Shown in pieces: positions 23,323-31,143 of a stretch of 64,000 bases of DNA. The number at the start of each line of letters is the position of its first letter. The first letter of the stretch is position 1. A program made the position numbers and the translations under genes. Source of the stretch: Nitrospira sp. (GTDB lineage Bacteria; Nitrospirota; Nitrospiria; Nitrospirales; Nitrospiraceae); assembly GCA_024998625.1 (NCBI GenBank), contig JACOEL010000016.1:1-64000 (forward strand), read 5' to 3'. The notes below the pieces were generated by a model. That model did not search any database. It was not told where the DNA came from and saw only the letters and a program-made list of their open reading frames with translations.

Positions 23323-23507
23323 TCCAACGGCTCCCCCGGAGTCATGCCGTGACTCCGATGCACATACGTAATCTTGCCATTGCGGAACGTCAGTTCGATT
23401 TTTCCGAAGATACTCTGTTTCTGTAATTTGTGCAAGTAGGCCGAGACCTCGGACAGCGTGTATTCATGCGGCTTTTCGACGCTCTTCAACATTTCTGCTG
23501 GCCTCAT
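23319..23507 (-). CDS. Small conserved-looking beta/alpha protein
   Basis: 62 residues from the ATG at 23507 (AGCAGGA upstream). The TLSEVSAYLHKLQKQSIFGK helix and following ELTFRNGKITYVHRS strands resemble a small phage family with a predicted nucleic-acid-binding fold, but I cannot name it. Its ATG overlaps the stop of the upstream membrane peptide (ATGA). Confidence 0.55.
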   Translation of the reverse strand: MRPAEMLKSVEKPHEYTLSEVSAYLHKLQKQSIFGKIELTFRNGKITYVHRSHGMTPGEPLE

Positions 23508-23671
23508 TCCTGCTGCTCCCCCGCATAGCCACCGCGCTTCATCTCGCGCCGGAGCTTCAGCTTCTCCCGCCAGACCAGCCGGACGAGGATGATGGTCATT
23601 GCGCCACCGGCCACCGCGCCGACCACGAATCCCACCTGAATGCCGTACAGCAGATTCGCATCGATCGTCAT
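23504..23671 (-). CDS. Single-span membrane peptide, 55 residues
   Basis: It starts MTIDANLLYGIQVGFVVGAV; residues 7-32 form one membrane segment, followed by a basic tail (REKLKLRREMKRGG). It shares ATGA overlaps with both neighbours, which supports it as a real gene. Likely cytoplasmic tail; function unknown. Confidence 0.6.
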   Translation of the reverse strand: MTIDANLLYGIQVGFVVGAVAGGAMTIILVRLVWREKLKLRREMKRGGYAGEQQE

Positions 23672-23838
23672 GCGGTCTCTCCCTCAAAGAGTAGGGCCCG
23701 CTCCATTGCGAGCAGCGCTTCTTCGGCGTCTTTCACCGCGAGCAACGACGGCAGCCGTTCGCCACGCTCGATGCAGTGCCGCGCCTCGCGCAGATGCCCC
23801 AGGCCTTCTTTCATCAACCGCTCCTGTTCAGCCGTCAT
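23668..23838 (-). CDS. Small helical protein, 56 residues
   Basis: It starts MTAEQERLMKEGLGHLREAR and continues as a charged amphipathic helix (LPSLLAVKDAEEALLAMERA). It is linked to both neighbours by 4-base overlaps. No family recognised. Confidence 0.55.
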   Translation of the reverse strand: MTAEQERLMKEGLGHLREARHCIERGERLPSLLAVKDAEEALLAMERALLFEGETA

Positions 23839-24362
23839 GCCTTCACCCCACTCATCGCGGGTGTCTCGTCGATGCTCGCCGCCGAGTCTGGCTGCGACGC
23901 TGCACGCGACCGCCAGCCGCGATCCCTCATCGCTTTCAATGCCTCAATGATTCGATTGCCCTGCGCCCTGGTCTGGGGCCAGGTGCTACCACAGGTGCGG
24001 CGGCAGAAGTTCATCCTGGCGAGGCCGACGCCGCTGATCGAGAGATCATCGAACAGGTGACAGATCATGCGGTTCTGCTCGACGCTCAACAGTTCCTCCG
24101 GCTGCCGTTCGTCGCGCCCGCGCCGTTTCGGCGGATGCAGGCGCGGCGGCATGGTGTCGTGCAGCACCGCCACGCGCTGATAGACCTGTTTCAATTGCGC
24201 GATCGACATATCGCGACAACTCTCCACGCCGGTCAAATTCCACTGCAGTTCCTTCCGCGTTTCGTCGTTCAGGTTGAGATCCCGCCCCATCGCGTGGATA
24301 GCCTTGATCAGCCCCTGCCGATCGGCCGGAATCTCCCGCTGGCGGATGGCCGCTCTCAGCAT
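23835..24362 (-). CDS. gemA: GemA / Mu gp16-like regulatory protein (DUF1018)
   Basis: 175 residues. It begins MLRAAIRQREIPADRQGLIK, and IHAMGRDLNLNDETRKELQW with SCRDMSIAQLKQVYQRV fits the GemA family (Mu gp16), a small helical protein whose product in Mu affects host gene expression and DNA supercoiling. The C-terminal half (ARMNFCRRTCG, NRIIEALKAM) resembles a second family helix pair. Position in the middle of the early block agrees with Mu. Confidence 0.75.
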   Translation of the reverse strand: MLRAAIRQREIPADRQGLIKAIHAMGRDLNLNDETRKELQWNLTGVESCRDMSIAQLKQVYQRVAVLHDTMPPRLHPPKRRGRDERQPEELLSVEQNRMICHLFDDLSISGVGLARMNFCRRTCGSTWPQTRAQGNRIIEALKAMRDRGWRSRAASQPDSAASIDETPAMSGVKA

Positions 24363-24736
24363 GGGGCCTCGTCGCTCGCTGCGGTGCGCCGTTTCCAGGC
24401 ACGGTGCGCCGCATTGGCTCGCTCCCGCGCGCCAGGCCGTTGGTTGTACGCCCGCATGTATTGCCGCATATAGATCCGCCTTTTCTCGCGCCGCTCCTCG
24501 GGCGTCATCCGCCGCCGCCCAGGCGTTGCCGGAGCGGGAGGCGGGACTGTGACATGATGCTGGGTAGGCGTCGGCGCGGGGCGCAGTCGTGTCACCGGCA
24601 GCGCAACGAACCCCTCCGGCAACGGTCGATAGACGGCCGCAGGCGGCGGCACAAACGCGGTGCGGTGTCCACAGTTGAGGCAGCGCTCTTCTTGATATTC
24701 ACGGATGATCAATCCCTGGCAGTGTGGACAGCTCAT
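24356..24736 (-). CDS. Zinc-ribbon protein with basic C-terminus
   Basis: 126 residues. CPHCQGLIIREYQEERCLNC at the N-terminus is a four-Cys zinc ribbon. A Pro/Thr-rich linker (residues 28-75) joins it to a strongly basic helix (TPEERREKRRIYMRQYMRAY). The combination suggests a DNA- or RNA-binding protein. Overlaps gemA by 7 bases. Confidence 0.6.
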   Translation of the reverse strand: MSCPHCQGLIIREYQEERCLNCGHRTAFVPPPAAVYRPLPEGFVALPVTRLRPAPTPTQHHVTVPPPAPATPGRRRMTPEERREKRRIYMRQYMRAYNQRPGARERANAAHRAWKRRTAASDEAPC

Positions 24737-24738
24737 CG

Positions 24739-25050
24739 TCAGCCCTCAAACGTGAGTGGCAGCTCGCCCTTCAGTGGCTGGCTTTTTCGCCTCTGTTCGA
24801 AACTCCAGTGCGCATTGCACCAATCACGGTCGGTCAGTCCCGGCACCGGATGCCGATGCTGTTCACACATGGGCGCGTCGCAGGTCGCGTGCTTTCCGTG
24901 CTCGTCGGTCACGGGATAATCGCAGAGCGCCACGGCAGGCTTGTTGCAAAATCCGACCCGACAGAACTTCTGCCTTCGCCCGCGCGTGCAGACGATGACG
25001 TTGACCGTTCGCCCGTCGTCGCCCTTAAATTGAACGTGCTCACAGCTCAT
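24739..25050 (-). CDS. Cys/His-rich zinc-binding phage protein
   Basis: 103 residues. Pairs CEHV, CTRGRRQKFC, CNKPAVALCDYP, ATCDAPMCEQH and HRHPVPG give two probable zinc sites, similar to small proteins seen in other Mu-like phages. Stop at 24739 lies 2 bases from the next start. Function unknown. Confidence 0.6.
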   Translation of the reverse strand: MSCEHVQFKGDDGRTVNVIVCTRGRRQKFCRVGFCNKPAVALCDYPVTDEHGKHATCDAPMCEQHRHPVPGLTDRDWCNAHWSFEQRRKSQPLKGELPLTFEG

Positions 25051-25058
25051 GACTCACC

Positions 25059-25409
25059 TCAATTCCTCTCCGGCGCCGGGAACGGCGGCGCGTATTGGGC
25101 GCGCCAGGCGTCGTACCCTTCTTTCGCGCTGCGCAGCATGATCGCGAGATTCATCTTGACCGACGAGTCGAACAGCTTCGCATCGGGAAAGGCCTGCTGC
25201 AGCGAGCGTGTCAACTCGCTCGTCCACCAGCGGCGCTGACCTTCGTCGGGGTGCGCCTGGATCACGACACAGACCTGCACGAGGGCGCGTGTCATCTCGG
25301 TTTGCGGAATCGTCCGCCAGGGCTGCGTGGTGAGGTCGAGCAGCATTTCGTCGAGACAATCGAACTTGGCGCGCTCGGCGGCGTTGGGCCGGTCAGTGGT
25401 GATGGACAT
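25059..25409 (-). CDS. Early-region protein of unknown function
   Basis: 116 residues from the ATG at 25409 (AAAGGCGGCG upstream). Helical and acidic (FDCLDEMLLDLTTQPWRTIP, ALVQVCVVIQAHPDEGQRRW). No recognisable motif. Its start lies inside the 3' end of the small membrane gene at 25393. Confidence 0.55.
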   Translation of the reverse strand: MSITTDRPNAAERAKFDCLDEMLLDLTTQPWRTIPQTEMTRALVQVCVVIQAHPDEGQRRWWTSELTRSLQQAFPDAKLFDSSVKMNLAIMLRSAKEGYDAWRAQYAPPFPAPERN

Positions 25410-25581
25410 CGCCGCCTTTCTGCGCGCCGCAGTCCGCCCGACATTCGACGCAGAGGGGCGGGCGGACGTAGACCGCCAGCCCCAGCAGCAAGAGCCCGAG
25501 CTCGCGGTGACCAAGCGCACAAAACACGATGAGGGCCAGCACCAAGAAACAGAATGACATCAGCAGTAGTTCCGTTCGCAT
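25393..25581 (-). CDS. Small double-span membrane protein, Cys/His tail
   Basis: 62 residues. MRTELLLMSFCFLVLALIVF and RELGLLLLGLAVYVRPPLCV form two possible membrane segments, followed by a short tail with CVECRADCG and HHH that could bind metal. Its 3' end overlaps the next gene by 17 bases. It may be a holin-like or exclusion protein. Confidence 0.55.
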   Translation of the reverse strand: MRTELLLMSFCFLVLALIVFCALGHRELGLLLLGLAVYVRPPLCVECRADCGAQKGGDVHHH

Positions 25582-25590
25582 GGATCGCTC

Positions 25591-25953
25591 CTATTGCAGC
25601 TCCAGCACGATTTGTCCGAGGACTTCCGCCGGCTGGTTGCGCTTGAGGCAGCCGAGCCGCCGGGCCAGTTCGATGATGCGGTGGCGCAGTTCGTTCTCCG
25701 CATGCGCTTGCTCGTCGGCCGTACAGATCAGGTAGTAGCCGTGGGGCTCGCCGGAGGTGCTGCCGATGGGCTCGCCGTGCTCCTCGATCAAGTGTTTGAT
25801 GACGCGCCGCACTTCGCGTTCGGGCATCCCGGTGATCTTCGCTAGTTCGCTCTTGCCGATCGCGGCCTGTCGTCCCTGCCGTTCGGTCAAGAGGGTCATG
25901 ACCTTGCGTTCCTGCTGCGAGCGATCGAGCGGTAGCGTCATGGTGTCGGTCAT
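25591..25953 (-). CDS. Probable winged-helix DNA-binding protein
   Basis: 120 residues from the ATG at 25953. Residues 16-65 (ERKVMTLLTERQGRQAAIGK, SELAKITGMPEREVRRVIKH, LIEEHGEPI) form a winged-helix fold, and GSTSGEPHGYYLICTADEQA matches the wing of replication or regulatory winged helices. The C-terminal helix is LRHRIIELARRLGCLKR. It could regulate middle genes. Start overlaps the ASCH gene stop. Confidence 0.65.
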   Translation of the reverse strand: MTDTMTLPLDRSQQERKVMTLLTERQGRQAAIGKSELAKITGMPEREVRRVIKHLIEEHGEPIGSTSGEPHGYYLICTADEQAHAENELRHRIIELARRLGCLKRNQPAEVLGQIVLELQ

Positions 25954-26399
25954 GCGAGCGCCTTTCGCACGGTGGATTCGAGATCGGGTGAGAGCGTCCA
26001 GAGGCCCAATCGCCCTGCGCAGGGAATCGGCTCGGCGAAGCGCACGCGGCCCGCGCGCGCGAGGTCCCACACAAAGCCGCCGTCCTGGTACCAGCCCAGG
26101 TGCCGTTCGAGCGGGGTGAGCGCGGCGATCAAGCGCGGGCTGATCGGCAGACATTCGTCGAGCTGTACGATCCCGAGCAACGCGCCGAGCGGATAGGATT
26201 TTTCGACCAGCGCGGTCGGCATCGCGCCGATGCGGCGCTCCAAGCGCATGAGGGCGTCCGTGCTCGTCTGTCCGCCGGTGGCGGCGGCATGGATCACCAG
26301 CTCGCCGCGATAGTCCGTGCGCCAGCGGCGCGTCTCGAATTGTTTGATCCCCAGCATGATGAGCGTGGCCCAGGGCTGGCGGATGCTCAGGACTTTCAT
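25950..26399 (-). CDS. ASCH-domain protein
   Basis: 149 residues from the ATG at 26399 (GGGAGCG upstream). MKVLSIRQPWATLIMLGIKQ and FETRRWRTDYRGELVIHAA are the hallmark start of ASCH (PUA-like) proteins, which bind RNA or modified nucleotides. YPLGALLGIVQLDECLPI and the C-terminal WDLARAGRVRFAEPIPCAGR complete the barrel. In phages such proteins may act on RNA or host translation; the ligand here is unknown. Confidence 0.75.
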   Translation of the reverse strand: MKVLSIRQPWATLIMLGIKQFETRRWRTDYRGELVIHAAATGGQTSTDALMRLERRIGAMPTALVEKSYPLGALLGIVQLDECLPISPRLIAALTPLERHLGWYQDGGFVWDLARAGRVRFAEPIPCAGRLGLWTLSPDLESTVRKALA

Positions 26400-26644
26400 G
26401 TGGTGCGCTCCCGATGGTCGAACGAGGCGACGCCACCACATGCGGCCTGCGCCGGTTCACGGTCCCGACTCAAGGCGTCCCAGCGGAGGATGAACGCGGC
26501 GAGTCCTTGCCCGATGGTCTCGCCCGCGCGGATCGAAAACGTCGAGCCGGTGTAGGCATCGGTGAACAAGTACAACGGCTCTGCGCCGGGGAACGCCTGC
26601 ACGCCGTTGAAGGTCAGGAGCGACATCCGCGTTTCGAAGGTCAT
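26396..26644 (-). CDS. Small early protein of unknown function
   Basis: 82 residues from the ATG at 26644 (MTFETRMSLLTFNGVQAFPG). The YLFTDAYTGSTFSIRAGETI segment suggests a small beta domain. It overlaps both neighbours by four bases. No family recognised. Confidence 0.5.
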   Translation of the reverse strand: MTFETRMSLLTFNGVQAFPGAEPLYLFTDAYTGSTFSIRAGETIGQGLAAFILRWDALSRDREPAQAACGGVASFDHRERTT

Positions 26645-26922
26645 CGTCCCTCCTGGTGCCGATCGCTCGCCTGCTGCATGGATTCGAGCGTGAGGCGTTC
26701 CTGTTCGGCCTGGTTCGGCAGATTGACGTACAGCAGGTCGCTGAGCGCGAGGACTTGCACGCCGTTGTGATGATGGAGTTCCGCGAACTCGCCCTGGATC
26801 TGCAGGCGGCCGCTGAAACAGACGAGACATTGTCCGACCGTTCGGATGGCCAGCGTGACCCAGCGTCCGAGCATGGGCTCCAAGACCGGTTTCCAGTTGT
26901 GCGGTTTGTGATCGTTCCACAT
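26641..26922 (-). CDS. Small early protein of unknown function
   Basis: 93 residues from the ATG at 26922 (GCGAGGCC upstream). MWNDHKPHNWKPVLEPMLGR, then TLAIRTVGQCLVCFSGRLQI and LLYVNLPNQAEQ suggest a small beta-barrel. The remaining frame to 27015 overlaps the Gam gene and is not counted. No family recognised. Confidence 0.5.
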   Translation of the reverse strand: MWNDHKPHNWKPVLEPMLGRWVTLAIRTVGQCLVCFSGRLQIQGEFAELHHHNGVQVLALSDLLYVNLPNQAEQERLTLESMQQASDRHQEGR

Positions 26923-26942
26923 CGTGGCCTCGCTGGTGACCG

Positions 26943-27440
26943 TCACGCTTCGCGCGCAACGATCTCCTGATAGTCCGGCTTCACTTCGAACTTCTCGCTC
27001 GGTTTCTTTCGGCAATGCACGGCGGCCAAGGTGGCGTCGTCGAGCCCGAGCAACACGTCCTTGTTGGGCTCTTCCACCGTGCGGATGCAGTTGGTGAGTT
27101 TCTTCGCCTTCAGCGCGGCCAAGACTTTCTCCACTTTCTTACGGAACTCGATGGCGGCCGGGCATTTGCGGAAGGCCAATTTGCCGAACGTACTCGTGAA
27201 GACCACCCCGGCGTCTTTTTTCTTGCTGGCCGGCCGCATGTCGGCGCGATGTTCACGGCAGAAGGTTTCCAACAGGCCGACGGCCTTCGCGATATCGGCG
27301 TCGATCGGGGCGAGCCGCCCGGCGTAGCGTTCCTTGACGGCCGTGATCTCGTTGTTCATCTTCAGTTCGATGGTCTCCCGGCGGATCTCCGCCAGGCCGA
27401 CCTCGCGCAGCAGTTGCTCAGCGTCGTTCCAGGTCTTCAC
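26943..27440 (-). CDS. gam: Host-nuclease inhibitor Gam
   Basis: 165 residues, GTG start. MKTWNDAEQLLREVGLAEIR, RETIELKMNNEITAVKERYA form the long N-terminal coiled coil, and GVVFTSTFGKLAFRKCPAAI plus LLGLDDATLAAVHCRKKP the Gam core. The family binds the ends of linear double-stranded DNA as a Ku-like dimer and protects the phage genome from RecBCD-type nucleases. Length agrees with Mu Gam (about 174). It is a reliable Mu-family marker. Confidence 0.9.
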   Translation of the reverse strand: MKTWNDAEQLLREVGLAEIRRETIELKMNNEITAVKERYAGRLAPIDADIAKAVGLLETFCREHRADMRPASKKKDAGVVFTSTFGKLAFRKCPAAIEFRKKVEKVLAALKAKKLTNCIRTVEEPNKDVLLGLDDATLAAVHCRKKPSEKFEVKPDYQEIVAREA

Positions 27441-27579
27441 AGACTTTCCTTTCCATTGCGCGATCGGCCAGGGCGGCGGCGCGGCACATCGCCCAGACCA
27501 TCACGAATCCCAGCGTGATCGTGCCGAAGGCGGCGCCGACAATCACAAGATCCCATTCGGTGGTGATCAGCGGAGACAT
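27418..27579 (-). CDS. Single-span membrane peptide, 53 residues
   Basis: From the ATG at 27579 (GGGAGGCGTGC upstream). SPLITTEWDLVIVGAAFGTI and TLGFVMVWAMCRAAAL give one long or two short membrane segments with a charged tail (MERKVCEDLERR). Its end overlaps the Gam start by 23 bases. Function unknown. Confidence 0.55.
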   Translation of the reverse strand: MSPLITTEWDLVIVGAAFGTITLGFVMVWAMCRAAALADRAMERKVCEDLERR

Positions 27580-27782
27580 TGCACGCCTCCCTTGATGAGC
27601 GGCAGCCGTTGCCGGATGACTTCGTTGCGACGATCTTTGCAGCTCCGGCACCGTAACGCCGTCGCGCCGCCAGGCGCGCAAATGCAATAGACCGCGTCGG
27701 TGGTCCGCCCGCAGCCCTGGCAGCGGTAGCGGTCGTGGCCATAGAGAATCTCGGCGCGGCGGTCGTGGAGTCCCAACCTCAT
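27567..27782 (-). CDS. Small zinc-binding protein
   Basis: 71 residues. CQGCGRTTDAVYCICAPGG and CRSCKDRR supply Cys pairs of a zinc ribbon; the C-terminus is basic. Four-base overlap with the upstream gene (ATGA). Unknown role. Confidence 0.6.
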   Translation of the reverse strand: MRLGLHDRRAEILYGHDRYRCQGCGRTTDAVYCICAPGGATALRCRSCKDRRNEVIRQRLPLIKGGVQCLR

Positions 27783-28237
27783 CGCTTCGCTCCTTTCCCT
27801 CTCGGCTGTCTGGCCGGCGCCGTGCCGGTGGCCGCCTGTTGACGATCAATCGCGGCACGCAGCGTCTGCACCTCGATCCCGGACTGCGCGAGCGCATGGG
27901 CCCAGCGCCCCGCTACCGGCGAGATGCTCAGATGGCGGCGCATCGTGGCGCTGCCGATTTTTGCGTGGGTGACAGCTTGCGCGTCGCCCCCTAACAGGAG
28001 ATGCGCCCACCAGAGCAGCGCGCGTTTGCCTGAGCGCATGGGTGTATCGCTCAGATCGCTAAACGTCCGCGCGCAGACACGACAGTGATACCAGTACAAT
28101 CCGGGGTGCCCTTCCAGCGGCTGCGGATCGTCGAGGTCGGCCCCGTCGTAACAGCAGGGGCAGCTCGGGCGGCCCTCCGCGCGGAACCACCGCGCGGCGC
28201 GGAAGGTCTCGGCCAGTTGTCGTTCGAGCTTGGTCAT
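27779..28237 (-). CDS. Zinc-ribbon / helix-turn-helix protein resembling a transposase N-terminus
   Basis: 152 residues from the ATG at 28237. CPCCYDGADLDDPQPLEGHP followed by WYHCRVCARTFSDLSDTPM is the zinc-ribbon typical of IS1595/IS1-type transposases, and the next part (KRALLWWAHLLLGGDAQAVT, HAKIGSATMRRHLSI) is a helix-turn-helix. No catalytic domain follows. It probably binds DNA next to MuB and may assist transposition or regulate early genes. Confidence 0.65.
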   Translation of the reverse strand: MTKLERQLAETFRAARWFRAEGRPSCPCCYDGADLDDPQPLEGHPGLYWYHCRVCARTFSDLSDTPMRSGKRALLWWAHLLLGGDAQAVTHAKIGSATMRRHLSISPVAGRWAHALAQSGIEVQTLRAAIDRQQAATGTAPARQPRGKGAKR

Positions 28238-29181
28238 GCGGCGACTTTCATCGCATCGCGGAGGTGCTTCACTTTGATTTTGCTCTCGCCGCTGCGATCG
28301 GATTCGGCGAGACGGCCCGCCACTTCGAGCACGTTGCAGGCGCGGCGCGGCGATCCCGCCGTGCGCGGATCGGCCCCGAGTAGTTCCATCACGGCCTCGT
28401 GATCGGCTGGGTGGACAATCGCCTCCAACAACAGCGCCAGGTCGGCTTCGTTGAATTCGGGGAGTTCGAAGATGCGGCCGGAGACGCGGGAGGCGAGCTG
28501 CTCGTGGAGTTCGCTGGTGCCGGTCAAGACTCGCTTCAGCCCCTTGATGCCCGCGAGCACCAGACCGCACCCGGTCTGGTCGTAAATCGTCCGCAGCACG
28601 TCGAGGGCTTTATCGCTGAGCGTGTGGGCATCATCGACGATGAGGCAGCGGCCGCTCCCGGAGAGCCGCGCGCGGATGCGCTTCAAGCAGGCGATCAGTT
28701 TGCCGTTCGACGATTCGCCGATGGCGTCGCAGAGTTCCTGCAACACGCCCGACGGCCCCATGATGCAATTCGCGCGGAGTAAAATGGCCGTTTTATCGGC
28801 CTCCAACGCCTGTTGAATGCTGCGCGTTTTGCCGAGGCCGGGGCCGCCGATGAGGGCCACGAGCCGCCCGTATTGCTGCGCGAATTGCACGGCCTGCAAG
28901 ACTTTCTTCGCTTGCCGCGTTTCGACGAAGGGGACGTGCATCAGCCCGGCGTCGTCTTTGGTTTCTTCGCGGTCGAGGTAGGCCTTGAGGCGCGCGCCGA
29001 TTTCTTCGACGTTGCCGATGTCTTTCCGGTGAATGAAATTGCTGATCGCGCCGGCGCTGTAATCCACGCCCATGCCGATTTGTTTCAGCGAGAGCGGCCG
29101 GCCTTTCGCCTCGCGCTTTTCGACGAGCTTGATGAGCCGTTCGCGGACCAGTTCGAGTTGTGGCGTGAAGAGTGTGGGCAT
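28234..29181 (-). CDS. MuB-like transposition ATPase
   Basis: 315 residues. Residues 1-70 are a helix-turn-helix region (PLSLKQIGMGVDYSAGAISN) used in DNA binding. The AAA+ core has Walker A GGPGLGKTRSI (around residue 115) and Walker B CLIVDDAHTL (around 200), with a sensor region further on. MuB selects target DNA, keeps transposition away from nearby sites and activates MuA. The stop overlaps the next gene by four bases; MuA ends three bases before its start. Confidence 0.9.
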   Translation of the reverse strand: MPTLFTPQLELVRERLIKLVEKREAKGRPLSLKQIGMGVDYSAGAISNFIHRKDIGNVEEIGARLKAYLDREETKDDAGLMHVPFVETRQAKKVLQAVQFAQQYGRLVALIGGPGLGKTRSIQQALEADKTAILLRANCIMGPSGVLQELCDAIGESSNGKLIACLKRIRARLSGSGRCLIVDDAHTLSDKALDVLRTIYDQTGCGLVLAGIKGLKRVLTGTSELHEQLASRVSGRIFELPEFNEADLALLLEAIVHPADHEAVMELLGADPRTAGSPRRACNVLEVAGRLAESDRSGESKIKVKHLRDAMKVAA

Positions 29182-29184
29182 CGG

Positions 29185-31143
29185 TTATCCGTTCAGCAAT
29201 TGGTCCATGATGGCGTCGTGATCCTGGTCGCCCGGGTCTGCGCTCGACGGGCGGAGGCCGGTCCGTGATCCCGTCGGGCGCAGGGGGGCCGCCGGACCTT
29301 GTGAGGCCCGGGCGGCGGCGGCGCGTTCGGTGCCGAGAATGGTCGGGACGACTCCGCCGCCTGGCTCGGGATTGACCGGCCCCGAGACGGGATTCGATTT
29401 CAATACGTAGACCTTCGACCGCCGGATGTCGTTGACGACCAGGTCGAGCGCCTGCTCCTGATCGTGCGCAATGGTCTGGGTCTGCCGGTAATCGGTGAGG
29501 ATCTGGCGCGCCGCCCTGCGGCGCTTGACGAGTTCCTTTCGCTCCTGCTCCGTGAGCGACATGGAGAAGGCCTTATCTTGCCGCGCCGTGCAGACAAAAT
29601 TGCGATCGACGAAACAGACCAGCTCGCCGATGTTGGCTGGGTCGTAGCGGATCTCGATGGTGCGGCCCTGCAGCGGAATCAGCGCCTCATGCCAGTAGCG
29701 GTTGGTCAGGCCGAACAGTCTGATGCCGTCCTGATAGACCTTCGCGGGTTTGTGTTTCATCAGCACCACATCGAGCGCGCGCGGATCCGGAATGCACTTC
29801 TGGACGCCCTGCCATTGCTGGCGCGGCGTGCCGTTCAGCGCGCTGTGTTCCGTGTCGTGGTAGCGTTCGATGCGATCGGTGAGGGCGGCGCGGAGTTCGT
29901 CGAGGGTGAGCAGCTGGCCGCTCGCGATTTCGCCGGCGAGTTTTTCGGGCCGCTCTTTGTTATCGCGCCCGCACCAGCCCTTCAATGTGCGCTCCCAGGA
30001 GGGGAACGTGTGGCCGAACCATGACTCGATCGCCTTCGCCCAGGGCGTGTAGGGCTGCGCGTGTGTCACGCCGACGTGGAGCTGGGCGAGCACCGTCCGC
30101 GTGTCGGCATCCATCTCGACAGACCGACTCTTGAGCGATTTGCCGCCCCAAAAATTCGCGGTGTAGTCCTTGCCGTTATCCATATAGAGCCGCTGCGGGA
30201 GGCCGAAGCGGAGGATGCCCGCGCGCATGGCGAGCGCGATGGTGTGGCTGTTCGGCACGAGATCGAGGTGCCAGCCCACGCAGGCGCGGGAGCGCAGATC
30301 GACCCAGGCGGTGAGCCAGGGCCGGAAGACTTTCAGCTTGCCGTTCGCATCGACGGCGCCTTTGACGAACAGATCCAACTCGCGATGGTCGCCCACCCAC
30401 ATTTCCCCCACGGCCAGGTCGGCATAGTCGCGCCGGATTTTCGGCTCGGCCTGCGCGCGGTAGGCTTTGGGGCCCAAGCGCTGGGCGATGACGAGCGGGC
30501 GCGGAATGGTGGCGAGAAACCGGTTGATCGTGGCGACGGACGGCGCCGGCTGCCGAATCTCTTCGCAAAGCGCCCAGACCGTGCGGTGTACGTCGGTGAC
30601 GGAGGGCCGCTCGGGCCGGAGATATTCCTGCGAGATGATGGCTTGGAGCGCGTCGGACAAGGCCAGGAACTTGCCCTTGTTCTTGCCGTACTGCGGCACG
30701 ATGCCCGCGACGCCGCGGGCGCGATAGGCCTTGATCCAGCGGTAGAGTGTGGCGACCGACAGGCCCGCCTCAATGGCCAGCATGGCGAGGCCCTTCGGAT
30801 TGCGCTCGATGCCGTCGAGCATGGCCAGGGCGCGATGCACGAGGCTGATGCGCTGTTGCGTCTCGGCGCGGGCCTGATCGGGAACTTCGGCCAGGTTGAG
30901 CGATTCCGGTTCGGCGGTTGGGATGACCTGTTGTGCGTGCCAGTAGCGGAGCTGCACGTCCGAGGGCAGCGAGGCCAGCCGGATGAGCGATTGCGCCTTG
31001 CCGTTGCCGCTGGACTGGCCGCCCGCTGGACCGCCCGGCTTGACGGCGAGGTCGCCCTCCGCGAGGCGACGATAGACGGTGGCGCGGGACCAGGCGGTCC
31101 AGCGCATGACCTCGTCGATCGTCAGATAGCGGTCGTCGTTCAC
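29185..31143 (-). CDS. MuA-like transposase (DDE)
   Basis: 652 residues. Residues 5-70 form the Mu-type winged-helix enhancer-binding domain (LTIDEVMRWTAWSRATVYRR); residues 95-240 are the end-binding helix-turn-helix domains (MLAIEAGLSVATLYRWIKAY). The RNase H-like core gives catalytic D252 (WVGDHRELD), D322 (LYMDNGKDY) and E373 (AKAIESWFG). The beta-barrel follows, then a flexible C-terminus ending DQLLNG-like, as needed for MuB contact. It cuts and joins prophage ends; predicted sites are at 35430-35818. Intact, so transposition looks possible. Confidence 0.95.
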   Translation of the reverse strand: MNDDRYLTIDEVMRWTAWSRATVYRRLAEGDLAVKPGGPAGGQSSGNGKAQSLIRLASLPSDVQLRYWHAQQVIPTAEPESLNLAEVPDQARAETQQRISLVHRALAMLDGIERNPKGLAMLAIEAGLSVATLYRWIKAYRARGVAGIVPQYGKNKGKFLALSDALQAIISQEYLRPERPSVTDVHRTVWALCEEIRQPAPSVATINRFLATIPRPLVIAQRLGPKAYRAQAEPKIRRDYADLAVGEMWVGDHRELDLFVKGAVDANGKLKVFRPWLTAWVDLRSRACVGWHLDLVPNSHTIALAMRAGILRFGLPQRLYMDNGKDYTANFWGGKSLKSRSVEMDADTRTVLAQLHVGVTHAQPYTPWAKAIESWFGHTFPSWERTLKGWCGRDNKERPEKLAGEIASGQLLTLDELRAALTDRIERYHDTEHSALNGTPRQQWQGVQKCIPDPRALDVVLMKHKPAKVYQDGIRLFGLTNRYWHEALIPLQGRTIEIRYDPANIGELVCFVDRNFVCTARQDKAFSMSLTEQERKELVKRRRAARQILTDYRQTQTIAHDQEQALDLVVNDIRRSKVYVLKSNPVSGPVNPEPGGGVVPTILGTERAAAARASQGPAAPLRPTGSRTGLRPSSADPGDQDHDAIMDQLLNG

